The notes under the pieces are model-generated. The model saw nothing but the letters and a program-made list of their open reading frames with translations, ran no database searches and was not told the origin of the DNA. A DNA stretch of 64,000 nt from Colias croceus. Its lineage: Eukaryota > Arthropoda > Insecta > Lepidoptera > Pieridae. The position numbers were made by a program, and so were the translations under genes. This document shows positions 12,603 through 23,600 of this stretch, one piece after another (the first letter of the stretch is position 1; each line of letters starts with the position of its first letter). The stretch lies in the NCBI RefSeq assembly GCF_905220415.1, contig NC_059566.1:4956001-5020000 (forward strand). Reading direction: 5' to 3'.

Positions 12603-12750
12603 AGCGTGTGTTCACACGTGTCAGAAGTGAAACTACATTGACAAGATTCAAAGATACCAAAATAGTCGCCTTACTCCATGACTTGACGGCATTGCCATGA
12701 CGAGACCTTAAAATTTTATTTTCAACGCGTCGAAAGAAGTTTCACTTAAA
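12603..12750 (-). mobile_element. GAAGTGAAACTTC short interspersed element, copy a
   Basis: About 150 bp bounded by gaagtgaaact and aagaagtttcactt, with a CACACGTGTCAGAAGTGAAA outer end. The same family occurs at 15383-15595, 16433-16592, 20872-20998, 37424-37582, 56125-56232 (partial) and 59797-59815 (stub). Confidence 0.6.
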
Positions 12751-12772
12751 AAATATAGTTATTGGAATCTAT

Positions 12773-12965
12773 ATATATAAAACTCAAAGGTGACTGATAT
12801 AGTGATCTATCAACGCACAGCCCAAACCACTGGACGTATCGGGCTGAAATTTGGCATGCAGGTAGATGTCATAACGTAGGCGTCCCCTAAGAAAGGATTT
12901 CCCGAAATTCTTGCGGAAACGGGGAAAAACCGGGACGCACGTACAAAGTCGTGGGCGGAAGCTAG
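12773..12965 (+). mobile_element. Helitron-like element (ACTCAAAGGTG family), second copy
   Basis: Nearly identical to 2726-2930: actcaaaggtgactgatatag, GGCTGAAATTTGGCATGCAG, ending GTGGGCGGAAGCTAG then T. Another Helitron-like element of a different family starts immediately at its 3' end. Confidence 0.65.
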
Positions 12966-13463
12966 TCTATACATAATACATATAATAAATCTGTAGAATG
13001 GTCAATTCTGTACATTGAAAATATTGAAAAAATAAATACCAGTGGGTGTTACTGGATCGATACCAAACCCAAATATGTGTTTAAAAAAATTTTTGTCTGT
13101 CTGTCTGTCTGTCTGTATGTTCAGGCATCACGTGAAAACTAACAGTTCGATTTCGATGAAACTTGGTATATTATATTTATACCTTATTATCCTGGGCGTA
13201 AAATAGGATACTTTTTATCCTGAATATTACGTTTTTTCTACGTATATTACGTAGTAAAAAAATTAATCTTAATTTTTCAGTTTTATCCATAGACGTTGTT
13301 CTGTAGAACCGCAAACACACGTTGCGTATTATTATAGGCCTAGCCGTATTTGGGTCCCATAGATATTTATAAGATATCATTGTCAGAGTTACTCAAAATG
13401 GAGAAATAAACCATCCACGCGAAGACCGACATCCGCGCGGACGGAGTCGCGGGCGGAAGCTAG
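12966..13463 (+). mobile_element. Helitron-like element with (TCTG)n tract, directly abutting the previous one
   Basis: Starts at the T after the previous element's CTAG. It contains tggtcaattctgtacattga, a TCTG tetranucleotide run, the tccgcgcggacggagtcgcg hairpin and the 3' end GGGCGGAAGCTAG. Same family as 4755, 36752 and 58542. The end-to-end arrangement fits sequential insertion at the AT target created by the earlier element. Confidence 0.65.
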
Positions 13464-13477
13464 TATCCTAATAATAT

Positions 13478-14215
13478 TTTATATTTCAGAGCGAACGTCC
13501 GTGACTATATCCGAGGAAAAAGACTGATTGTTTGTTTTTATCTTATTTGTAAATCATTTATTATATTGAATTAATAAACTATTATAAGTAAATGTGTTTT
13601 TAATTGTTCCCGACTATCTCTGGATAGGTTCTTCATTGCTAAAATTAATTAATTTTTAAACTTAACTACATAGTTACTCAAGTATGTCCATAAATTTTAA
13701 ACAATGATCTCCTCACAAGCAATCCTTTGCTTATAAAAAAGCTATAGAATAATAATTTCATTATTAAATCTGTTCTGGGTTTGTGATAAGTTAGGTTTTT
13801 TACAAAGTTATCTTTCTGAAAAGTGGAAACGTTAGGTTAGGTTTTTATTATAATTAGGTTAGGTTAGGTTAGTTAAGTTTAGGTTAGGTTAGGTTAGGTT
13901 AGGTTAGGTTTTTATTATAATTAGGTTAGGTTAGGTTAGTTAAGTTTACGTTAGGTTAGATTAGGCTAGTTAAGTTTAGGTTAGGTTAGATTACATTATC
14001 TTATTAGGTAAGGTTATATTATTTTTCAGAGCGAACGTCCGTGACTTAATCCGAGGCACAGTATGCGAAAAAGACTGATTGGTTGTTTTTATCATATTTG
14101 TAAATTTATAATTAGATATTATTGTATAATATATTGAATAAATAAACTATTACCCAAAAATGTTTTTTTATTTGTTCCCAACAATCTCTGGAGTTTCTTT
14201 ATTGCTAAAATTTAT
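13478..14215 (+). repeat. Terminal-exon-like units, copies 2 and 3
   Basis: At 13478-13660 and 14026-14210: tttcag, then AGCGAACGTCCGTGACT, a short open frame (copy 3 ANVRDLIRGTVCEKD with stop; copy 2 diverges after ANVRDYIRG), AATAAA and a GTTCCC.AC.ATCTCTGGA block. They are inverted relative to copy 1 at 11455-11640 and separated from each other by the TTAGG tract. Confidence 0.45.
13830..13990 (+). repeat. Interstitial (TTAGG)n telomere-type tract
   Basis: Runs of ttaggttaggttagg, up to about six tandem units, interrupted by tttttattataa and tagttaagttta. A roughly 75-bp superunit (runs plus tttttattataatt) is itself repeated. TTAGG is the standard telomere repeat of most insects. Confidence 0.7.
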
Positions 14216-14312
14216 TAATTTTCTATTGTCTGTTTCTGTTTAAATCAAATAACCACACACAAATTTATTTCACAATGCAATCTGTTTTTAATCTATTTCT
14301 AAAATTGTATAT

Positions 14313-14667
14313 AGGTAATGTGCACACATTTTTACGCATGTTTTTGCATATTTTGGCGTCTATTACTGATTGTTATGAGGAATTAAAAAAAAATTAAAAG
14401 TAAATTATTCCTCAAATCGATAGAGTTAATGAAAATTCAATTCATTTCTCGTAAAAATATTTTTCTAAGAATTAGAACTATCAATTATTGTATCATCTTT
14501 ACAGACGTTTTGTAGGAAATACTCAAAATTTTAAATTATAAAGACTAACTATAAAAGATTCAATACAGAGTGACTTGATATAGGTATAGCTTAGTGTAGA
14601 TCATTATTCGTAAATAGACGCCAAAAATATGCAAAGACATGCACAAAATGTGTGCTCATTACTTATG
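14313..14667. mobile_element. MITE with GTAATGTGCACACATTTT terminal inverted repeats
   Basis: The left end gtaatgtgcacacatttt with tgcatattttggcgtctat is mirrored on the right by atagacgccaaaaatatgca and aaaatgtgtgctcattac, arms of about 50-55 bp. Its interior (14405-14560) also matches 11180-11340, so a truncated relative sits 3 kb away. No transposase is encoded. Confidence 0.6.
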
Positions 14668-14697
14668 TTTTAATGTTTCTTTATGTTATTACATAAC

Positions 14698-14866
14698 CTA
14701 CTAATATTATAAATGCGAAAGTTTGTGAGGATGTGTGTGTGTTTGTTACTCTTTCACGCAAATACTACTGAACTTAGGATAGGTTTTATCGCGGGAATTC
14801 CACGGGAACGGGAACTATGCGGGTTTTTCTTTGAAAACGCGGGCGAAGCCTCGGGCGGAAAGCTAG
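14698..14866 (+). mobile_element. Non-autonomous Helitron-like element, internally deleted
   Basis: Starts ctactaatattataaatgcg and ends GCGGGCGAAGCC..GGGCGGAAAGCTAG then T; the middle is shorter than in its relatives at 12066 and 28551. Confidence 0.7.
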
Positions 14867-15382
14867 TTAAAGCTATAAGCTCGATGCAGATTTAGGGTAA
14901 CATTTTAAAATGCAAGTTTAGGTAGTAACATAGAGTCTAGGCAAATAAAAATCACAGTCAACTTGAACACATTTATTCCAATAAATTTGTACAACACCTA
15001 CACACTTACACAGTAGGTACAAACACACATAATCTTATCTTACACAGAAAAATCGATCAGTGAAACAGATGTATGCATAATGCATCTGCCCCTTACCCCA
15101 CTACGGACACGGGACTTCACTTTTTTTCTTTTGATCATCGGTTCTACCAAAGTTACAATGCAGTATTTTCTGACATTTATATATTCTTATTATATATTGA
15201 TATTTCTTAAAATTAATATCAAAACCGATGACACAAATACAAAATATTTTAAAACGTGTGTATTCAAACGATACTGAATTTTGTAAGTAAATGTTTATTT
15301 GTATTAATTGGCTGGCTACTTAAAAAGTATATGAATTATATTATGCTATTTCACTTGCACACAACAGATTCTGATGCAGTTT

Positions 15383-15595
15383 TTTTGAAGTGAAACTTCT
15401 TTATCGGGGTTGGAAAAAAATTTAATATAACATTTTTCGTTACGCGACATTTTTCCGTTACGCGCCATCTTTTTCTTATCCCTACCACGCGTGATTCGAC
15501 GTATTTCTGTAAGTTGCATATTGTAAATTATTTTTTTAAAGGTCATAAAGAAGTTTCACTTTTACGTGCGTAGTACACGCACACACTTTTTTTTT
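15383..15595 (+). mobile_element. GAAGTGAAACTTC short interspersed element, copy b
   Basis: Bounded by tgaagtgaaacttcttta and aagaagtttcacttttacg, followed by gtacacgcacacactttttt. The interior has diverged more than in the other copies. Confidence 0.5.
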
Positions 15596-15640
15596 CAATA
15601 GATAGAGTGATTCAAAAGGAAGATTTGAGTATATAATTTA

Positions 15641-15875
15641 CTAGCTTTCCTCCCGCGGCTTCGCTCACGTTTTCAAATAAAAACCCGCAGAGTTCCCGTT
15701 CCCGTGGGATTTCTGGGATAAAACTATCTAACTAACCTATCCTTTGTGTTAATCCAAGTTACTCTCTATATGTGTGCTAAATTTGATTGTAATCGGTTCA
15801 GTAGTATTTACGTGCAAGAGTAACAAACACACACACACACATCCTCACAAAACTTTCGCATTTATAATATTAGTA
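15641..15875 (-). mobile_element. Non-autonomous Helitron-like element (minus orientation)
   Basis: Starts CTAGCTTTCCTCCCGCGGCT and ends tttcgcatttataatattag. A 3'-end stub (gggcggaaagctag) of another copy abuts at 15895-15915. Confidence 0.7.
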
Positions 15876-16432
15876 TGATTAGGTTTTAGGGCGACGCTGC
15901 GGGCGGAAAGCTAGTAAGGTAAGGTAAGTAGGTATTTAATACTTAGTGGAAAATGTATCTATCAAACTGACATTTCACGCATATAGTGTACACAGTTCTA
16001 GGTGTTGCCAGCTGCATAATTGTGAAAATAAATTAAAAACAGCTTACGAAAGAGTAAATGACTAAAATTGAGTATCGTTTGAGGATTTATTATTTTGAAG
16101 ATAAATATTAAATATATTATTTTGAAAAGGCAATAGAAGGCGTTGTAATAAGATTGAAGTGATTATTTTTTTATAAAAAGTCATAAATATTTATTTATTT
16201 ATTTATTGTCGCTTACAGTCACAGTTAATTAAATAAAATTGAAAAACAGTATTGTCATTTATACATTCTACAAACAGTGCAATAAGTCTACTATAAAGTG
16301 TAAAAATTATCAAAATCAACAAAGCAATACCTACTATGTGAATAAACTTGTTTCTTAAATATTATTTCTTAACAATATATTTTATATAAAATACAACCAA
16401 AGAACATTTCTATAAAGGATTTATTTTCTACT

Positions 16433-16592
16433 TTTTTTGAAGTGAAACTTCTTTAGGCGCGTTGAGAGTAAAATTTTAAGGTTGCGTTATGGCAATACCA
16501 TCACGTCATGGTGTAAGGCGATGATTTTGGTTTCTTTTAGTCTTACCAAAGAAGTTTCACTTCTGACACGTGTGCTCGGCACACACACCGTT
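16433..16592 (+). mobile_element. GAAGTGAAACTTC short interspersed element, copy c
   Basis: ttgaagtgaaacttctttag, GGCGCGTTGAGAGTAAAATT, then aaagaagtttcacttctgac and the tail acgtgtgctcggcacacac. This copy and 37424-37582 define the family best. Confidence 0.65.
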
Positions 16593-16599
16593 TCTTGAG

Positions 16600-17610
16600 T
16601 AATTCCAATGTAATATCGATCGAAGTGGAACCGTGAAAGTCCCATCCATTTTGGTTCAGCATTTTCCAACATAGACTTACACATAAAATAAGCGGAGATT
16701 CAGTATAATATAAACATGTGTAACAGCTTAAAATACTGAGCGGAGTAAAAACTGTTGTAATACGCTGTACTAAATATACAAAAATGTCTAAGTTCTCAAA
16801 AGGTCAGAAAAGCATAATATTTTTATAATTTAATAATTTATATTTAATATTATTTATTTTTTTATATAATATCTCTGTCTAAATTAGAACACTCGTATTC
16901 TGATAATAATTGCACAATTCCCATTTATCAAAAGGCATTTATGTACAAAAAACATTATTCTACACTGGCAATACTTACTGTCAAACGAAAGAGCGAGACA
17001 GCTATATGTGTATTTAATATTTAAAAAGAGGCAGATATAGTATTCATGAGGTCTCTTATAATTACAAAATAACATTATAATTATAACAAAATGAGGTTTT
17101 TATTTCACCTTATAATATATTTCGATATTTTTACAATAATAACGATTACATAAAGCTGCAAAAATTAAAATTCGTAATAAATAAAATATTGCAAAAGCTA
17201 AAAAATACAATTTATAATATTAAATCAAGGTAAAAATTTAATTCATAAAAAGGCCATTTCATTATTAAAGTCCCTTTAAGGCCTTTTTATCTCAAAATGT
17301 ACAAAACACATGGCTTTAAATAAAATTATTAACCTTATATAATTCGAAACAATGATAAGATGTTATTTTGACTTATAATCAATAAGGCCCTAATATATTA
17401 CAGACCCTTACAAGGTCTTTTCATGCAACGAGAGATTGCTGTTACTCCTTTTAGTACTTTTATAAGTAAAAAAATAACAGTAAAAATGATGTTATAATAA
17501 GACTTAATAAGCCTTTTTTCACATATTCAAGTAAATTACCAAATTATTCGGCAAAAAACTTAAACATAACATATTATATCATAATATATTAGGGCCTTTA
17601 AGTGATATAA
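16600..17610. other. 3' flank of SLC25A42, no gene seen
   Basis: AT-rich. Near the gene end are several AAGGCC/GGCCTT blocks (17250-17290, 17385-17420, 17508-17520, 17592-17600) that can pair as short hairpins such as aaaaaggcc..ggcctttttat. No open frame of interest. Confidence 0.4.
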
Positions 17611-20600
17611 TTATAAATTGACCCCCAACGCTTCAAAGGTAAGTGCTACCTCTCTGAGGGTACTCTTAAAGGCATCGTACGTGGAGAAAGAAATTCCGAC
17701 TGCTATGGGGCCCTTTACCCAGTTCATGCTGAGGCCCTTGAAAAAGGCCCGCCAGCCTTCGTCCCTGCGATTACAAAAAAAAAATGTAAATATAAAGTCC
17801 TTTTTAATTTTTGTATGAAAGTTATGTGTTGAAAATATGTAAAATCTGTTTCGAAGGACCATTTTCATAAAAAAATAAATAAACTATTATCTTTCTTTCT
17901 ATACATTTATGTGAAAAAACAATAAATGTGAAAGTAACAATATTGGACTGTCTATCTTTGCTTCACGTTTAAAGAATTTAAGTGATTTTGATGAAATTTG
18001 AGATATTAGTTATCAGTTCCGTCAAAAATTAAAATAGTCGTGGCTAGCAAAGACGTAAGTGGTCCTTCGAGCCGGATTTTATTTCAATGTTTGATTTTTT
18101 GTGCAATTTGTACACTAGGTATCTCTATAGTGTGTGTTCCTTTTTTGCATTTTATGCACTATTTAATGCATGCGTGTGTCAGTGTTGGTATCTTTTATTT
18201 ATAACTCTTATAGTATTTAGTTTATATGTTTGTGCGAATCATTCGTTTGCCTTGTTTACTATTTACATTGAATGTGTGTGTGTTGTTTGTTTACATCATG
18301 TATACTGTGTACATTGCTCGTGTCTGTGCGTGCAGCTGTGCGCAGGCCGGCGCGCGAATGTCGTGCGAATGTCGCGCGAATGTCGCCGATGTCGCGCGGG
18401 CACAGTGTGCGTGCACTGACCGGTAGACGTGCGCGAGCGTGCGCGCGATGGCCGGGTACGGGTAGGAGCCGTCGGGGCGGCGGCGCGCGGTCTGCATGCG
18501 GCGCCGCACGATGTCGAGCGGGTACGACGCGGTCTGCCCCAGCGCGCCCGCCGCGCCGCCGAACGCCATGTTCACCCACCCGCTCGGCTTGCTGCCCATG
18601 TAGTCTGACACAGGTGATACGATCAATGTTATACACACATCTTTAACTAAATCAAAAATTGAGATACAATCAGCGTTATACACAGATATTTTTCAAAACT
18701 AACAATTAGATTAGTAATCAGCGACCAAAAACATCTTAACCAAAACTAAAAAATAGATATATAATCAATAACAGTAAACTTTCACCAAAACCTTTTTTAT
18801 AAGTGCCTTAATTCCTGTTCAAACTTTTAAATACGAAAACACTACAAAATTACATGAAATAGTTGTACCGTTCAACACTCTTGTTTCTACAACACATAAC
18901 AATTTTACAAATACAATAATTTCACAATGAAAATATAAGAACGTTGTTACATAATATACTGATATATTGGTGTTCCCCCAGGATCTGTTCTAGGTCCTTT
19001 GCTATTCATAACATATAAAAGTGACAAAGCATTTTTAATTCTATTAATTATAAACAAAAATCACTCACCAAGATACCAATGTTTGAGCGAATCATACGTA
19101 AAGAAAGAGACACCAGCATAGGGCACCACACCAAGCACCGTCGCTGGGTAGCCGCTAAAAGTAGGAATTAAAGTTATGTAAATACTTATTTAGTTTAAGA
19201 AATAATGTGATACTGTTATCATTTTATTCGTGTAGGTGAGTTGCATACAAAGGAGTATAAACTGTTACAAATATGTGTGCGTGCGTGTGCAAGTGTGTGT
19301 ATGTCACATAAATAGAAGTATAAAGTGTTAAGAATTAAGAATTTATGTGTATGTGTTTATGCGTGCGTACGTGTTCGTATTCATGTAGTGAATTCAGTTA
19401 CCCAGTGCTCTTTTATTTTCGTGTATTTGAATTTGTGTGTTTATAACTTTCTGTGTGTTTATCTGTGTACGTGTCTATTACTGTATGTCTATCTGTCCGT
19501 CTATACACACTCACCGGTAGAGCGTCCTCAGCCCCTCGTCCCTCACGATCCTGGCGAACACCTGCCGCAGCGAGCGGTACTGCGCGACCGCCATCCGCGC
19601 GCGCGCCAGGTCCAGCGGGTACGTGGCGCTCTGTGACGTCACGCCCGCCAGGGAGCCCGCCGCCAGCAGGCGGAGCGGGGACGCCCTGGTACGGGTGTGA
19701 CGTCATATGCGGTGTGACGTCACATGCCACGTGTGGGACATGCCACGTGACATGTGACGTAAACAAAGCACGTATTTGAAATCTCAAGTAATGAGCTGTT
19801 TGAACATAATTATATTCAACCATCCTCACATTACGTAGTATCCTACTAATATTATAAATACGAAAGTTTAGGAGAAGTGAATGAGAAGATGATGCTAAAT
19901 AATTTTTAAGATGAAGAAAATGATGATAAAGCTGATGAAGAAGTTGATACTGACATTATGATAATTATGATAACGATATAAAATTTGAATGATGAAGATT
20001 ATGATGCTAATAATTTGTAAGCTAAAGAAAATAAAGCTGATGATGACGAACCAATAAATGAAAATTAAGATAAATTTTGATAATGATTAACAGCGATGAC
20101 GATGACATAAAACTATAATAACTAACTGCGCAGTCTGCGGCGAGTCGACCCCGAGCGCGCGTTTCCACTGCTCGTGCGCGGTGAACTGTATCGCGGCGTA
20201 CGGCACGATGCGCGCCATCGTGGCGCTGTTGCCGCGCCAGAGCGCCGTCACACCCTCGGTGCGGCAACTCCGCTCCAGGAACGCGAGTGCCGCGCGCCAT
20301 GAGTACGGGGTTTGGCTGACACAAATGTGTATTGTAATAATATTGTAGAACAAGTGCTAGTTAACTGCGTTAAAAACAACCGACTTCAAACTTGCACTTG
20401 CAACATTTACAAATACAGACAAAAATGCTCATAAAATAAAAACTACTGGGCCTATCCGAATAAAATTTTTATGGGACCCATTCGACACCATCCCGCATCG
20501 AACAAAAAAAGAATCACGTAAATCGGTTCAGAAACATCGGAGTAATCGGTGTACATACCTCCTCCTTTTTTTTGAAGTCGGCTAATGAAATATGATATGT

Positions 20601-23600
20601 TTGGTTTCCAAATTCAATATATTATGGTATATTATACCAAAAAACTGCATTATTATTAACTGCAATATTAACAGGCTTTTGTGAGCTTCAAACATACGTG
20701 CTCATAGGTTTGTAAATTTGTATGTAACCGACTCTTTTACACTCGATTATGACCCACTTTAAACCGACAGATTTAATTCAAACTTTGTATACTCATCAAG
20801 GATCGGTGACAATACAATAATTTTACGAGTTTAAGCGTTTTTTTTTTTTTTACTTTTTTTAACTAAAATAATTTTTCTAAAGCAAAACTTATTTAGGCGC
20901 GTTGAGAATAACATTTTCATGGTCATGGCACTACTTCAAATCTTGCCAAAGAAATTTCACTTCTGACACGTTTGCTGGGCACACACGCTCTTTTTTTCTT
21001 TAAAAAATTTTTCAACGGCATTTTTAATAACTAGACTTAAAAACTTACGATGTCTGAAAGTTAATCTTCGTCCTATCCAACGGCGCGATCGCCGTCTTGG
21101 CTAGCGCGCCGGCCGCAGCGCCCGCTATTAGTGACGTCACTACCAGCGCACTGCCAGTCAGCTGTCTTTGTGTACCCACCGTGTTTGAAGCTACGATTGG
21201 TAGAGAATTAAAAATCAAGTTTTAATTCAAGTTTTAAGTTTGAAATGATATTCTAATATAATATTCTAATAATATATATAAATGTAGGTTTTGGTGTTCA
21301 AGATGAGGATCAGATAAAAGATAAAGTTTACACGGAAGTTGATTTTTAATCTGATTCTCAATCTGAAGAAGAAAGTAATGACATTAATCTTGAACATGAA
21401 TATTTTGAACAGATTCAATAACGTTGATTAATAATGTATGGGCTGTAAGATGGGCGAGTAGAGGCAATCACGATAGTGTAGATGTCTATGATTAGCCGAT
21501 GATCATATGTTCATTCGTATTCACCGTAATGTATAAAACCGAAACATCGACGATCATTTTTGTCATGTGCCGCGCGTTCAACCGCGTACAAAACCTCCTA
21601 TGAACTACAAACCGTTATTTTTTTTGTTTCGTTTTTCGATATGTTCGTGGGTTTTCAACAGATTGGCATGATTCTTAATGTGTATTATAGAATTTTTCGT
21701 CATTCAGTCCCATTGCCATGTGGTATTTCTCCCCATGAATGTCGCTGACCTATTTTGTAGAAAAATTTACTTATAAACTGAAAAAAGATTATATATGTTT
21801 TTTTTTTAATTGTCTGGTAAACTTCTTCAATCTTAATTTTTAGAATAGTTGTGCAATTCCCATTTTGCGTGTTTGTTTTTTCTTATCATCTCCATATTTA
21901 AATAAAAACAATATCATAACTGATAACATTAAAAGATAATAATTATTCGAGAAACATATCTTTAGTTATTTATCTAGACACGCCTCTAGGTTTACCATTG
22001 TCTTTTTGGTCGATTACAGATGTTGGTTGTGGGTTACGAATAAAAAAAAGCTTTTAAAAATGTGTATGCTTAAACATTATATTTGTATTATCCAAAACTT
22101 GTCCAAAATTCCACGATCCACGATAAATATTAAATACTAGCTTTCCGCCTGCGGCTTCGCCCGCGTTTTCAAAGAAAAACCCGCATAGTTCCCGTTCCCG
22201 TGGGATTTCCGGGATAAAACCTAGCCTATGTTACTCGTGCATAATATAGCTTTCGAATGGTGAAAGAATTTTTAAAATCGGTCCAGTAGTTTATGAGCCT
22301 ATTCATTACAATCAAACATGTTGGTGAAAAGAGTTTGTATAAACAAATGTGTATGTCAAATACCTATGTGTCATCTTATATTTTCCCTCTTCCGTCTTTA
22401 CCCTTCGTACTACGCGCATCGTCTAATAAAGAATCTCAAGTTTATTTAACAATCTTTGCTTTTTCCTGCCCAAATCCCATCAGGTTATGGGCCCAGGACG
22501 TTATCTTTGCTCTGTATATAATTATTTTTGAGTTTTGGCAGAATAAAAGTAATTTTATAAATAAACTAAAACGCCCGTCCATACATGTAAAAATGGCGAC
22601 ATCGACATCGGTTTCGACTTTAACTCCTGTGGAGAAGTTGAGCGGCATAGAAAACTACAGTAATTGGAAGTTCCAACTGAAAATGCTACTCATTCACGAG
22701 GACTTATGGGACGTCGTTTCGGAAGATAAAACTGAAGATGTCAAAGATGCGGCTCATATGAAGAGATCTCAGAAAGCTCTTGCTAAGATCTGTTTGTCAG
22801 TAAAGCCCTCGGTTTTTACGCATGTAAGGAACGCAGAGACGGCGCGGGATGCATGGATTAATTTGCAAAAGGCGTACGAAGACAAGGGGTTGTCAAGGAG
22901 ACTGAGTTTGCTTCGTCTTTTGTTTGCAACAAAATTATGCGAATGTGAAAGCATGGAAGCTTACGTTGCGAAGATTAGCGACCTAAGTCAACAGCTGAAC
23001 GATATTGGTTCACCTCTGGAAGATGATTTCGTTGCAGTTCTCTTACTGAGTGGCTTGTCGCAAGACTTTGATCCATTCATAATGGCACTTGAAAATTCTA
23101 ATATCAAGTTGTCGAGTGAAGTGGTCAAAGCGAAGCTCATGCAGGAGAAGCATCGACGTGATGAAAAAGGTGACACGAGTTCAACAGCGTTGGTGGCGGC
23201 ACGTAAGAAAATCAAATGCTTTAAGTGCAAGAAGCTTGGTCACTTCTCGAGGAACTGTAAATCTGTGAAACCAGTTAAGGCGGAGAGCTTAACAAACCAG
23301 TTACTATTGACAGCATTATCAGCTTGTGTGCAGAATGATATATGGTTAATAGACTCTGGTGCGAGTAGTCATATGTGTCATGACAGGAATATACTAAATA
23401 ACTTTGTTCCTGGTTATGTGTCTGAAGTCAAGGTGGCTAATGGTGAAAAACTATTTACTGCTGGTCGTGGTGATGTAAAAGTAAATTTGAAATTAGGCAT
23501 CAAAACAATCAGTGAAGTTTATCATGTACCGAATTTAGCTACAAACTTGTTGTCAGTCAGTGCGTTAACTAGGAAGGGTTTTAGAGTTATTTTTAATGAA

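Noticed and set aside
18058..18076. TGGTCCTTCGAGCCGGAT, also found inverted at 51631-51650, considered as a shared regulatory site
   Set aside because: More likely a short remnant of a common repeat; only two copies and no consistent position relative to genes.
22293..22592. 100-codon N-terminal extension of the copia frame
   Set aside because: It runs through the LTR and primer-binding site; the ATG at 22593 begins the recognisable Gag.
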